This document shows, one piece after another, positions 1 through 7,715 of a stretch of DNA of 32,223 bases (its first letter is position 1; every line of letters starts with the position of its first letter). The position numbers and the translations under genes were made by a program. Under the pieces are notes generated by a model that was not told the DNA's origin, made no database searches, and worked only from the letters and a program-made list of their open reading frames with translations. This DNA comes from Thioclava sp. SK-1 (GTDB lineage Bacteria > Pseudomonadota > Alphaproteobacteria > Rhodobacterales > Rhodobacteraceae), in assembly GCF_001705665.1 (NCBI RefSeq), contig NZ_MDHA01000011.1, forward strand, positions 1 through 32,223, in the 5' to 3' direction.

Positions 1-223
1 AAGCAACGCTGGCACAATGAAGCAGTCCCATTGGCTTGGGCTGCTGCTCAGTCTCGAAGGCAGTGTCGACCATCTGATCCTGAAGAACGGATATTTCGTC
101 ACTATGCACATGCTGAGCCGCAGCAGGCTCTGCACAATGTTCGGCCATCGGCATCACATGCGCAAATGCACTCGTCACAACGAGCTGCAATGCAACAAGA
201 ATGATGAAGACCCTACCGAGCAC
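1..223 (-). CDS. CutF-like small secreted Cys/His protein, N-terminal part (gene runs off the left edge)
   Basis: The reading frame starts at GTG (221-223 on the plus strand). The transcript carries AAAGGA a few bases upstream as ribosome-binding site. The first 21 residues form a Sec signal peptide (hydrophobic FIILVALQLVV, then TSAFA before the mature start). The mature part has HC at 29-30, several His, and LLHCASVA at the window edge. Base 1 supplies the first base of the next codon. Bases 32223 and 32222 complete it as TGC, and the frame continues at the other end to a stop at 32090, giving 118 residues with C70-x4-C75 and a terminal LRPPLA. CutF proteins of Rhodobacter capsulatus type are exported copper sensors that control translation of the next gene, here copA. 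The circular join is inference; the signal peptide and frame are seen directly. Confidence 0.75.
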   Translation of the reverse strand, partial: MLGRVFIILVALQLVVTSAFAHVMPMAEHCAEPAAAQHVHSDEISVLQDQMVDTAFETEQQPKPMGLLHCASVA

Positions 224-457
224 ACAGTTTCCTTTCGTCCATCGAGGATAAACACTTCTCAGCGGTCAGTCGTCAAGTCTGAAGAAGCCCTCCAGTTGCT
301 GGAAGCTCACGACTATGTGGGAAGTGGCGTGCTGATATCGCTATCCGCTATCTGCGCATCGCCGACATCCACTCTTGAAGATGTCGCAGGCGCAGCGAAC
401 GGCGGAAAGGTCCGCACACCGGCCTTTGGTGCCTCACGCAGCGAACGTCGGCTTTCG

Positions 458-493
458 CCTCATGCGAGCTTTTTGCTAAAAGCTCGCATGAGG
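458..493. repeat. Perfect 16-bp-arm inverted repeat, copy 1
   Basis: The arms CCTCATGCGAGCTTTT (458-473) and AAAAGCTCGCATGAGG (478-493) pair perfectly around a TGCT loop. The same hairpin recurs at 23427-23458 with a GGTT loop. The two copies bracket the copper genes on the circular map. It could be a bidirectional terminator (A and T tracts lie inside the arms), the border of a mobile segment, or a copy of a dispersed intergenic palindrome. Matching copies elsewhere in the host genome would decide between these. Confidence 0.85.
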
Positions 494-576
494 TGCATAG
501 CTAAAAATCCAACAAAACATAGGTAAAGTGCAGCATCCGGCAACATGCCACTTCCGTCATGCAAGGTTTATGGGTA

Positions 577-590
577 TTATATCGCTATAA
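577..590 (+). promoter_or_regulatory. Small palindrome in the integrase promoter region
   Basis: TTATA-TCGC-TATAA is a 5-bp-arm palindrome 18 bases before the integrase GTG. The right arm resembles a -10 box (TATAAC). It may be an operator or part of the promoter. Related GCAAGG motifs occur just before and just after it. Confidence 0.35.
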
Positions 591-608
591 CCTCGCAAGG
601 ATTTATCC

Positions 609-1238
609 GTGAAAGCTGCCGTTGAGACCACCTGGAACAAAGGCCGCGTCGTGGGTAAAAAACCACCGCTGACGCCCGACCAGGTATCCCTGATCCGGAT
701 GATCCTGCGCCAGGAAAAAGCCTTGCGTGATCTGGCACTGTTCAACACCGCCCTCGATACCAGTTTCCGAGGGTCTGACCTGGTGCGCCTGCGGGTTTCG
801 GATGTGGCCACCCCGGCAGGGGTGCGCGAGATCGTCGAAATCCGGCAGAAGAAGACCGAGGCCCGCAATGCACGCCCGGTCCAGGCGCGGCTGTCCTCGG
901 GCACGCGCGACAGTCTGCGCGCCTATCTCGCAGCTTCAGAAAAGCCGTTGCACGGCTGGCTGTTCACGGGGCAGGGGGCACGGTGGTCCCAGTCCCATCT
1001 CAGTGAAAGTCAGCTCTGGCGGCTGTTCCGGGTCTGGCTGGAGAAGGCCCGCCTCGATCCCAGCCTCTACGGCCTGCATTCGCTGCGCCGGACCTTCCCA
1101 ACCCATATCTACCAGCAGACCGGCAACCTGCGCGCGGCCCAACTGCTGCTCGGCCATGCCAGTATTGAAAGTACCAAGGAATACATCGGTACCGAACAGG
1201 CCGAAGCACTCGAAATTGCGCGCAAGTATCACCTGTGA
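609..1238 (+). CDS. Short tyrosine recombinase (phage-type integrase catalytic domain)
   Basis: The protein has 209 residues and consists of little more than the catalytic domain of tyrosine recombinases. Visible active-site candidates are R54 (SFRGSDL), K82 in the beta-hairpin, H157 and R160 (HSLRR), H183 (LLGHAS) and the nucleophile Y192 (EYIG). The start is GTG with AAGG spaced 8 bases upstream. The N-terminal core-binding domain is almost absent (about 20 residues before the domain), as in many small integrases on alphaproteobacterial plasmids. It probably acts on the plasmid itself (dimer resolution or cassette movement); the hairpin at 458-493 lies just upstream. Its stop overlaps the next start (GTGA at 1235-1238), so the WGR gene is co-transcribed. 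The substrate site is unknown. Confidence 0.88.
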   Translation: MKAAVETTWNKGRVVGKKPPLTPDQVSLIRMILRQEKALRDLALFNTALDTSFRGSDLVRLRVSDVATPAGVREIVEIRQKKTEARNARPVQARLSSGTRDSLRAYLAASEKPLHGWLFTGQGARWSQSHLSESQLWRLFRVWLEKARLDPSLYGLHSLRRTFPTHIYQQTGNLRAAQLLLGHASIESTKEYIGTEQAEALEIARKYHL

Positions 1239-1495
1239 CGGCCATGCAGACCTATCTTGAGAAACGCCAGCCTGCGCAGAAAATGGCCCGGTTCTACCGG
1301 ATGGCGGTCATGCCGAACCTGTTCGGCGAATGGACGCTGTACCGCGAATGGGGCCGCATAGGGCAGGGCGGTCAGGTTCGGATGGATTGGTTCGAGGACG
1401 AGAACCAGGCCGTCGCAGCTCTGGTCACACTGGAAGCCTCCAAGCGTCAGCGAGGCTACTGGGTGGAGCCCCAGCAACTGGCGATGTTCAGGTGA
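1235..1495 (+). CDS. WGR domain protein
   Basis: This small protein of about 86 residues is a stand-alone WGR domain. The signature is FYRMAVMPNLFGEWTLYREW followed directly by GRIGQGGQVR, then an alpha-helical end with ASKRQRGY. WGR domains bind nucleic acid and occur alone on many plasmids of this group or fused to ligases and PARPs. The GTG start at 1235 overlaps the integrase stop by four bases, which suggests translational coupling. ATG at 1244 is an alternative start without a better ribosome-binding site. The role is not known; the link with the integrase suggests a DNA transaction function, which is inference. Confidence 0.82.
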   Translation: MTAMQTYLEKRQPAQKMARFYRMAVMPNLFGEWTLYREWGRIGQGGQVRMDWFEDENQAVAALVTLEASKRQRGYWVEPQQLAMFR

Positions 1496-1536
1496 TAGCG
1501 TGACGGACTAGCACAAGCTTCTCGATCGGCTGAAAA

Positions 1537-1551
1537 GTATAGTAATTATAC
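1537..1551. promoter_or_regulatory. Candidate BrnA operator / promoter of brnTA
   Basis: GTATA-gtaat-TATAC is a 5-bp-arm palindrome in an AT-rich stretch 25 bases before the brnT start. BrnA-type antitoxins repress their own operon through inverted repeats at the promoter, so this is the natural operator candidate. No binding data can be read from sequence alone. Confidence 0.45.
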
Positions 1552-1575
1552 CATTTTCAACATATATTGCCCTTC

Positions 1576-1839
1576 ATGAAGTTCGAGTATGATCCCGACA
1601 AAAGCGCCGCGAACCGTGAAAAGCACGGGATCGACTTTGATGAGGCCCAGGCCCTCTGGGATGATCCTTATCTGATCGAGGCCCCTGCCAACGTCACGGA
1701 TGAGCCACGCTTTCTGGCGGTTGGCATGATCGGGGCCAGACACTGGACGGCTGTCTACACATACCGGAGCGACCGGGTGCGGATCATCTCCGTGCGCCGC
1801 GCTCGCAAGCAGGAGATTGACCACTATGAAGGCGACTGA
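1576..1839 (+). CDS. brnT: BrnT family toxin (RelE-fold ribonuclease)
   Basis: The 87-residue product begins MKFEYDPDKSAANREKHGI, the hallmark start of BrnT (F-x-x-D-x-x-K-x-x-x-N-x-x-K-H-G-I), followed by F-x-E-A and the later RIISVRRARKQE. BrnT is a type II toxin that cuts RNA and is neutralised by BrnA. ATG 1576 was chosen because it begins the conserved motif; a TTG nine bases earlier is possible. No clear Shine-Dalgarno sequence is seen. The gene overlaps brnA by 14 bases. The order toxin first, antitoxin second is normal for this family. It likely serves plasmid maintenance. Confidence 0.9.
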   Translation: MKFEYDPDKSAANREKHGIDFDEAQALWDDPYLIEAPANVTDEPRFLAVGMIGARHWTAVYTYRSDRVRIISVRRARKQEIDHYEGD

Positions 1840-2041
1840 ATTCGACGAACGCTTCGACGCGGGCGAAGACATGTCCGCCCATGTCGATTGGACAAAGGCG
1901 CGCCGCCTCAATGTCGAGGCCAAGCGGGTGAACGTGGATTTCCCGACCTGGGTTGTCGCAGGTCTGGACAGGCAGGCCCAGAAGCTCGGCATCACCCGTC
2001 AGGCGCTGATCAAGATGTGGATCGCGGAGCGGCTAGAGTAA
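1826..2041 (+). CDS. brnA: BrnA family antitoxin (ribbon-helix-helix)
   Basis: The 71-residue antitoxin starts at ATG 1826 inside the end of brnT, with AGGAG ten bases upstream. The C-terminal half, VNVDFPTWVVAGLDRQAQKL followed by GITRQALIKMWIAERL, is a ribbon-helix-helix DNA-binding unit. The N-terminal half is acidic and probably wraps the toxin. Known BrnA proteins inhibit BrnT and repress the brnTA promoter, here probably at the palindrome at 1537-1551. Confidence 0.9.
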   Translation: MKATEFDERFDAGEDMSAHVDWTKARRLNVEAKRVNVDFPTWVVAGLDRQAQKLGITRQALIKMWIAERLE

Positions 2042-2071
2042 ACTGATCGAGTTTAGTCGGTCCTGGACCAG

Positions 2072-2788
2072 CTACGCGAGTTGTCGTTCGAGCTTGAGTT
2101 TCCGAGCCTCCCAATCCGGCATGACGCGCCTCAAGAGGTCAAAGAAGGCGGGTCCATGATGGGGGTGCTCGATATGGCACAGCTCATGCGTGATCACATA
2201 GTCTATGGCCTCCGTCGAGGCCCTGATCAGAGCACGGTTGAGGACTAGATTCTTCCGGCCTGTCATCGAGCCCCAGCGATAGCTCAGCTCACGAATGATG
2301 AGGCCGTTTGGGACGACCTTCTCAGGGTCGGAAAAGTGTCCTCGACAGACATCCAGACGTTCGGCAAATTTGATCTGGGCCCGCTGCAGCATCCAGTCTC
2401 GAACAAGCTCACGGGTGTGGGCGGCTCGATTTGGCTTTGTGCTCCAAACCATCAGCTGACCGCGCTGCATCTTGACGGAGCTTTGTATGCCGGGGATCAC
2501 CTTGAGTTTATACTGCCGCCCCAAGTACAGGTGGGTCTCGCCGCCGATATACCGGCGTTCTGGCGTTTTGGGCTGGAACTGAGCATAGTAGCGCAGCTGC
2601 TTGCATATCCACGGCGCGCGTTTGCGCACCTTCTCGATGATACGTTCAGAGCTCGCGTCCTCGGGCGCGACAACCTCGACCTGCTGGTCGGGCAAGACGC
2701 TTATGGACAGGGTTTTGCGAACCCGCCTCACGACAGAAAAACGGATCGTCTCGCTGCCGAAGCTAGCCTCAAGAACCTCGGGACTCAT
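2072..2788 (-). CDS. YgjP-like / M48-type zinc metallopeptidase of the restriction operon
   Basis: The 238-residue protein matches the YgjP/DUF45 family of small zinc peptidases. It has a beta-rich N-terminal half with RRVRKTLSISV near residues 21-31. The metal site is HELCH at 201-205 with a further His at 211 (HPHHGPAFF), preceded by the family motif SYRWGSMTGRKNLVLN (169-184). Its start overlaps the hsdR stop by four bases (ATGA), so it is the last gene of the restriction operon. Genes of this family often sit directly after type I restriction genes. Its job there is not established; proteolytic control of HsdR, as ClpXP does in enteric bacteria, is one inference. Confidence 0.85.
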   Translation of the reverse strand: MSPEVLEASFGSETIRFSVVRRVRKTLSISVLPDQQVEVVAPEDASSERIIEKVRKRAPWICKQLRYYAQFQPKTPERRYIGGETHLYLGRQYKLKVIPGIQSSVKMQRGQLMVWSTKPNRAAHTRELVRDWMLQRAQIKFAERLDVCRGHFSDPEKVVPNGLIIRELSYRWGSMTGRKNLVLNRALIRASTEAIDYVITHELCHIEHPHHGPAFFDLLRRVMPDWEARKLKLERQLA

Positions 2789-5700
2789 CCGGGGAACCTA
2801 GCCCGCGCGATATCCATGATCCGTAGCTCGATGTCGTCGAGAAGGTCGAGGGGAATGTCGATGCCCTTCTCGTCGCGCACGACATCGAAGAAATAGTCAT
2901 CGATCGCGTTGCGCATGTTGTTCTGCGCCATCTCGTTCGACCAGACATCGACAATGTGGTGATCCTTGACGATCCCGATGATCGACTGCGCGACATCGGC
3001 TGTCACAGTATCCTCAACACCGCCGTTGATCTCCTTCAGGATCGGTTCAAGGACGCCGAAGACAGCCTGAGCGTCCGTGTCTCCCTTGATGCTTTCGGGC
3101 ATGTCACGGCCATGGTCGCGACGCGCAACGCGAGCCGCCAAGTCCACGACTGTCTTGAGGTAATCCTTCTCCGAAATCCGTTTCTCGCGATAGTCGCGGA
3201 TCGTCTCAGCGAGCATCTCGGAGAACTGCCTGTAGAAGGAGGGGTCTTGCTCCATCTTTTCCGTGATCGTGCGCTTGGTGGCGCTTGCAATGCGATCCGC
3301 CTTGGAGGCGGCAGTTTTGCCCTCTTCTTCGATCACAGCATTCAACGCATCAGGATCGTTGATATTCACCAAGTCAATGATCACCTCCGCAGGCTTCGCC
3401 GTGACATGATCATCGAGCAGTTTCTGAATCTTGGGCTCGAACTCTTTCACATCGACGGTTTCCTGATAGCGCAGCTGGACTGAGCGCTTCAGCTCGGAGA
3501 AGGCTTTCCAATCCTTCGTAAAGGTGGAAACCGCCGCCTCGTCAAACACGTCATAAAGCTTCTCTGAGGAAAGTGAGATGTGCAGGCAGCGGCCATAGTC
3601 CTTCAGCCGAGAATAGAAGTCTGCTCGCTTAGCGTCGTCAGCCAAGAGCTGCTCGAACTGTTCCATGTCCTTCTTGTTGCGAACCTCCTTGAAGACATCC
3701 CACAGCTGGTCATGCAACTGCGGCAGCCTGCGAATTTCCTCGCGAATGTCATGCAATGATCCTGCGACATCATCACCGTCGAAACCTTCGAAAGCGCTGT
3801 AGGTCGTAAGTGCTGCGTCGAGCTCTCCAAGAAGCCCCTCATAATCGACAATGAAGCCGAACTGCTTTTCCTTGTCGTCGTCCTCATAGAGGCGATTCAC
3901 GCGGGCAATGGCTTGAAGAAGATTGTGCTCGCGCAACGGTTTGCAAACGTAGAGCACGGTGTTTCGTGGGGCGTCAAAGCCGGTCAGAAGCTTAGAAACG
4001 ACAATTAGGATTTCGGGATCGCCTGAGCCCTTGAAGGCGTCGATGACCTGCCGGTTATACTCGTCCTCGGTTTTGTGCTTGGCCATCATCTTGTCCCAGA
4101 ACTTGCGTACCAAGTCCTTGGATTCCTGATCGACTTCCTCGTTACCTTCCTTGTCGTCAGGGGCGGAGATGATGATCTCGCTCGTCACATGGCCTATCTC
4201 ATCGAGAACCTCCTTGAAGCGCACGGCAGCGGCCTTTGAGGGTGCCACCAGTTGCGCCTTGAAACCCGTGCCCTGCCAATACTGGCGGTAGTGCTCTGAG
4301 ATATCGAACGCCTTGGCGCGGATGGCTTGGCTCGTCTTTGACAAGGCATCCATTCGCGAGAATTTTCGTTTTAGATCGGCTTTCTGCTTCTCCGTCAGCC
4401 CCTCACTGATCTTGTCGAACCAGGTATCGACGACATCGCCACTCACCTGTTGCGCGACCAAGCGCCCTTCATAGAGCAAAGGGACGACCGCTTCGTCCTT
4501 CACCGCCTGATCAATCGTATATTTGTGGATCAACCCCCCGAACGTATCGAGGGTGTTCTTGTCCTTCTTCAGAAGCGGCGTGCCGGTGAAGCCGAGATAG
4601 CAGGCGTTCGGCAAGATACGCCGCATCTTCAAGGCGAACTTGCCGTGACCGCCATAGCGGCCTGTCTGACTCCGATGGCTTTCATCGACGAGAACGAAGA
4701 TGTCGGCGCTATCATCCTTGAAGTCATCCGCCTTGATGGCGGTATCGAACTTGTTGATGATTGTCGTAACCAATGGTGCGCGGTTCCTGATCAGATCGAT
4801 CAGGTTCGCCCCCGTAGCTGCCCGAACGGGTTCAAGATCGCAGGACTTGAACGTGCCCTTGATCTGTTTGTCGAGATCATCGCGATCTGTAACGATGAGG
4901 ATACGTGGGTTCTTGACGTCCTTGTCGAGAGCAAGCGCACGCCCGAGCATCACCATCGTCAGGCTCTTCCCTGAGCCTTGCGTGTGCCAGATCACACCGC
5001 CTTTGCGACGACCCTCAAGATCGAAACCTTTCAAGCGGGCAAGAGCTATTCTGATACTGAAGAACTGCTGATGTCGGGCGATCTTGCGCACCCCTCCATC
5101 GAAGACCGTGAAACGGCGCACGAGGTCGAGGAGGCGCTCTGGCCGGCACATTGCGTAGATGGCGCGATCCTGCTCACTGATCGACCTTTCTCCTCCCGCT
5201 GCGAGCTCCTCGAAGAAGACGCGCGCGTCGGCCAGGTCGCCGGAGAAAACAGCGGCCTTTTCCTCTGCCGACAGGGGGCGATTGATCGCGGCGGAGATAT
5301 CCGCGTCTTGATCTTCTTCGTCGCGCCAGATTTGCCAGAACTTGCGCGGCGTACCCACGGTGGCATAGCGGGCTTCCTGCCGCTTCATGCTCATCAAGAG
5401 CTGCGCGTAGTGGAAGAGTTGCGGGATGTTGTCTTCGTTTTGATACCCGATCAGCTGGCTGTCGGCTTTCTTGAGCGACTCCGTGGGGCGCTTGTTCTCG
5501 ATCACGATGAACGGGATGCCGTTGACGAAACAGACGATGTCGCAGCGCCGTGTCGCGGTGCTTGCCGTCCGCTCAACACTCATTTCAGCCGTCACATGAA
5601 AGACGTTGTTTTCAGGCGTTTCCCAGTCGATGTACTTGAAGGAATAACTCTTGCTGTCGCCCTCAATGGCCTTGGAGATCGTCGTGCCCAGAACCAAGAG

Positions 5701-6015
5701 ATCATAGATATCCTGGTTCGTGCCCTTCAGCCCCTTGAGCTTGTCAGGGGTGGGCTTGAGGCGGCGCAGCGCTTCGTGAGCGTCTTCCAGATCGAACGCA
5801 TAGCTCTTGCCGCGATAGCTGTAGCTGTTGAGCTTCAGCATCTGCTCCACAACGATGTCGTCGAGGATCACGTTGCGGGGTTTCCCCCGCAGCTGATCGA
5901 CCTGTCCCTGTGACAAGGGCTGGAAGCCAAGCGCCACCAGCGTCTGGATCGCAGGTATCTGGGATTGGTACTTTTCGGCGGGGTTGAAACCTTGAGGTGC
6001 AGGGTGCTGATTCAT
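2785..6015 (-). CDS. hsdR: Type I restriction enzyme, R (motor/nuclease) subunit
   Basis: The 1076-residue subunit has the normal full length. It begins with a PD-(D/E)xK nuclease: D159 (RRCDIV) and E173-x-K175 (VIENKRP), then QLIGYQ. The SF2 translocase follows with Walker A GSGKS near 347-351, DESH at 444-447, TGTP at 477-480, SKLLTGFDAP near 674-683 and QAIARVNR at 701-708. The C-terminal part is helical and binds the methylase core. The product moves and cuts DNA lacking the HsdS-directed methylation. The ATG overlaps the stop of the DUF6119-like gene by four bases, and its own stop overlaps the peptidase start. All key motifs are intact, so the enzyme should be active. Confidence 0.97.
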   Translation of the reverse strand: MNQHPAPQGFNPAEKYQSQIPAIQTLVALGFQPLSQGQVDQLRGKPRNVILDDIVVEQMLKLNSYSYRGKSYAFDLEDAHEALRRLKPTPDKLKGLKGTNQDIYDLLVLGTTISKAIEGDSKSYSFKYIDWETPENNVFHVTAEMSVERTASTATRRCDIVCFVNGIPFIVIENKRPTESLKKADSQLIGYQNEDNIPQLFHYAQLLMSMKRQEARYATVGTPRKFWQIWRDEEDQDADISAAINRPLSAEEKAAVFSGDLADARVFFEELAAGGERSISEQDRAIYAMCRPERLLDLVRRFTVFDGGVRKIARHQQFFSIRIALARLKGFDLEGRRKGGVIWHTQGSGKSLTMVMLGRALALDKDVKNPRILIVTDRDDLDKQIKGTFKSCDLEPVRAATGANLIDLIRNRAPLVTTIINKFDTAIKADDFKDDSADIFVLVDESHRSQTGRYGGHGKFALKMRRILPNACYLGFTGTPLLKKDKNTLDTFGGLIHKYTIDQAVKDEAVVPLLYEGRLVAQQVSGDVVDTWFDKISEGLTEKQKADLKRKFSRMDALSKTSQAIRAKAFDISEHYRQYWQGTGFKAQLVAPSKAAAVRFKEVLDEIGHVTSEIIISAPDDKEGNEEVDQESKDLVRKFWDKMMAKHKTEDEYNRQVIDAFKGSGDPEILIVVSKLLTGFDAPRNTVLYVCKPLREHNLLQAIARVNRLYEDDDKEKQFGFIVDYEGLLGELDAALTTYSAFEGFDGDDVAGSLHDIREEIRRLPQLHDQLWDVFKEVRNKKDMEQFEQLLADDAKRADFYSRLKDYGRCLHISLSSEKLYDVFDEAAVSTFTKDWKAFSELKRSVQLRYQETVDVKEFEPKIQKLLDDHVTAKPAEVIIDLVNINDPDALNAVIEEEGKTAASKADRIASATKRTITEKMEQDPSFYRQFSEMLAETIRDYREKRISEKDYLKTVVDLAARVARRDHGRDMPESIKGDTDAQAVFGVLEPILKEINGGVEDTVTADVAQSIIGIVKDHHIVDVWSNEMAQNNMRNAIDDYFFDVVRDEKGIDIPLDLLDDIELRIMDIARARFPG

Positions 6016-7715
6016 GCTGCCTCCTCAATCACATCGTCGATGCCTTCGTCGCCATCATCTCCATTACCATCGTCAGCATCAGACGCAGGCTTCTCAATAA
6101 GCTCGATAGCCACAGGAATACCGAACTGTGCGAGGCGCTCGACAGCAGCCTGGAAACTCACCTTGCTGAAAAAAGGTAAACCAAGAGTCCCGTCTGCATA
6201 CGGCGGTCTCATGATACCATAGACAACTCGGTAGTCTTCTCGAACCACTTTGTCGGTGCTCTTGGGCAGGTGAACCTCGAAGCCTGCCTTGACAGACTTT
6301 ACCTTGGCGCGAAGCTTCTTCCTGAATTCTTTGTCAGAGATAAAGGCATCCGCACTGACAACTCCTTGGGACCAGAGATGACTGATCGGTCCTGAAGAGT
6401 TTCCGTCTTTCAAGTGGATGAAATCCTTCTTGTCCGAAAAGAAGTCGCAAGGTTCGATATTTGCATATCGCACGTTTTGCGGGTTGATCTTAGTACGATC
6501 CAGCTTGACCAGGTCGTCGCGACTGGCCTCAAGGTGGTCAATCAGTTCTTCCTCGTTGCGGCAGGTTGTCTTGCCAACAATGGTAACCCGCTCAATCGCG
6601 TTGAAGGCGGCTTCGATACGGTTCTTGAACGATTTTTCGACTTTGTACCAATCACCGGCGAAGAGGACATAGTAGTCTTGGCTCGCACCTGTGCCGAGTG
6701 TTGTTTCATAAACAAAGCAATCATATACACGCCACTTCTCAGAAAACTCGCCTTCGTCATCAGCCTTCGCCTTGACGCGGTGCTTCTCTTTGATTTCGGA
6801 GATTCCGCCTTTGAAGGCGCAGCGCTTCAACTCTGCGATATAGTCCTTGATAGAAAGGCTGTGAAAATTTGTGCCGTGGCTCCCAAAACCGTTGTAATGT
6901 AGCAGAGCCCCCTCAGTGTAATTTACGATTTCTGGGGGCGTCATGTGTAGATCGCTGGCCTTGCCCGCCTTTAAGTCCTTGATCGCCTTTTCGATACTCG
7001 CGTCGAGCTTCTCGATTGTATCCTTTTCCTCGACTCTTCGCATGTTATCGACCCATGCGAACTCTTTTTGATAGGTCGTTTTGGTGTACTCCGAGATGAT
7101 CTCAGCGCACTTCTCATGGAACTTGTCCGGTTCCACTCGGCACGTGATCGACAGGCTGTCCTTACCGGCAACGAAGCTGGCAAAGGCAGGTTTGCGCGGC
7201 GTGCCACCCGCGACCCGGGCGAGATCGCGAAGCATATCAACACCAAAAGCCTGGACATCGCTGTCTTTGCTCGCCTGCACACGTTTCTGAAACGTGACGG
7301 CATCTGGTGTTGCCAGATCAATGGATCGAAGCTTGTCTCTCGGTACGCTGTTGAGCGTGACCCGCAAGCCGAACTGACGCTCGAAAGCGTGATCGTTCAA
7401 TGCGATATGGGCATGACCAAAACACACGGCGGCAATGCGATCCCCGACGGGTAAAAAGACAACCGCGCCTGCACCGCCTGTGAAGATGCCTTCGGGCAAA
7501 TCGGGGCTGACTTGCTGCAACAGATCACGCCAGCCAGGCGGATTAGAGTAAATCTGTCCGATGAACAGCCGCGCTCCTTCGCCCGCACCCCACGGCCGTT
7601 CTTCAAGTGCTCGATCAGCGTCTGGTGCAAATGTCTCGGTGAAGGCGTCTTCGGGCGTACGTCCTTTCCGTAGGAGCCGGACGTTGAGTGTGCGCATTTT
7701 TGTTTTCTCAGTCAT
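6012..7715 (-). CDS. DUF6119 / TIGR04141 family protein inside the restriction operon
   Basis: The 567-residue protein resembles the sporadically distributed family TIGR04141 (DUF6119). Recognisable stretches are FGHAHIALNDHAFERQFGLR, TLNSVPRDKLRSIDLATPD, a DML..LARVAGG stretch, AGKDSLSITC, EFAWVDNMRRVEE, then FHSLSIKDYI, LFAGDWYKVEKSF and KNRIEAAFNAIE. The C-terminus is very acidic (DDGNGDDGDEGIDDVIEE). No catalytic motif of a known nuclease or methylase is evident. It overlaps hsdS upstream and hsdR downstream by four bases each, so it is made in step with the restriction enzyme. Its function is unknown. A role as extra effector or regulator of the restriction complex is inference from placement. 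Confidence 0.83.
   Translation of the reverse strand: MTEKTKMRTLNVRLLRKGRTPEDAFTETFAPDADRALEERPWGAGEGARLFIGQIYSNPPGWRDLLQQVSPDLPEGIFTGGAGAVVFLPVGDRIAAVCFGHAHIALNDHAFERQFGLRVTLNSVPRDKLRSIDLATPDAVTFQKRVQASKDSDVQAFGVDMLRDLARVAGGTPRKPAFASFVAGKDSLSITCRVEPDKFHEKCAEIISEYTKTTYQKEFAWVDNMRRVEEKDTIEKLDASIEKAIKDLKAGKASDLHMTPPEIVNYTEGALLHYNGFGSHGTNFHSLSIKDYIAELKRCAFKGGISEIKEKHRVKAKADDEGEFSEKWRVYDCFVYETTLGTGASQDYYVLFAGDWYKVEKSFKNRIEAAFNAIERVTIVGKTTCRNEEELIDHLEASRDDLVKLDRTKINPQNVRYANIEPCDFFSDKKDFIHLKDGNSSGPISHLWSQGVVSADAFISDKEFRKKLRAKVKSVKAGFEVHLPKSTDKVVREDYRVVYGIMRPPYADGTLGLPFFSKVSFQAAVERLAQFGIPVAIELIEKPASDADDGNGDDGDEGIDDVIEEAA

Larger units (their letters stand above)
224..608. other. Intergenic region with repeats, no supported gene
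   Basis: This gap separates the divergent CutF-like gene and the integrase. It holds GCAGCGAA-containing segments around 391-400 and 436-446, a strong hairpin at 458-493 (listed separately), and a small palindrome before the integrase. An open frame crosses it on the plus strand, but it is antisense to the CutF-like gene and reads straight through the hairpin, so it was not called. Confidence 0.6.

Noticed and set aside
17-526. 169-codon open frame on the plus strand at the left end
   Set aside because: It is antisense to the signal-peptide-bearing CutF-like frame and reads through a perfect hairpin and repeats; the protein shows no domain character.
4978-5913. Long plus-strand open frame
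   Set aside because: It is antisense to intact hsdR and its composition follows high-GC antisense codons.
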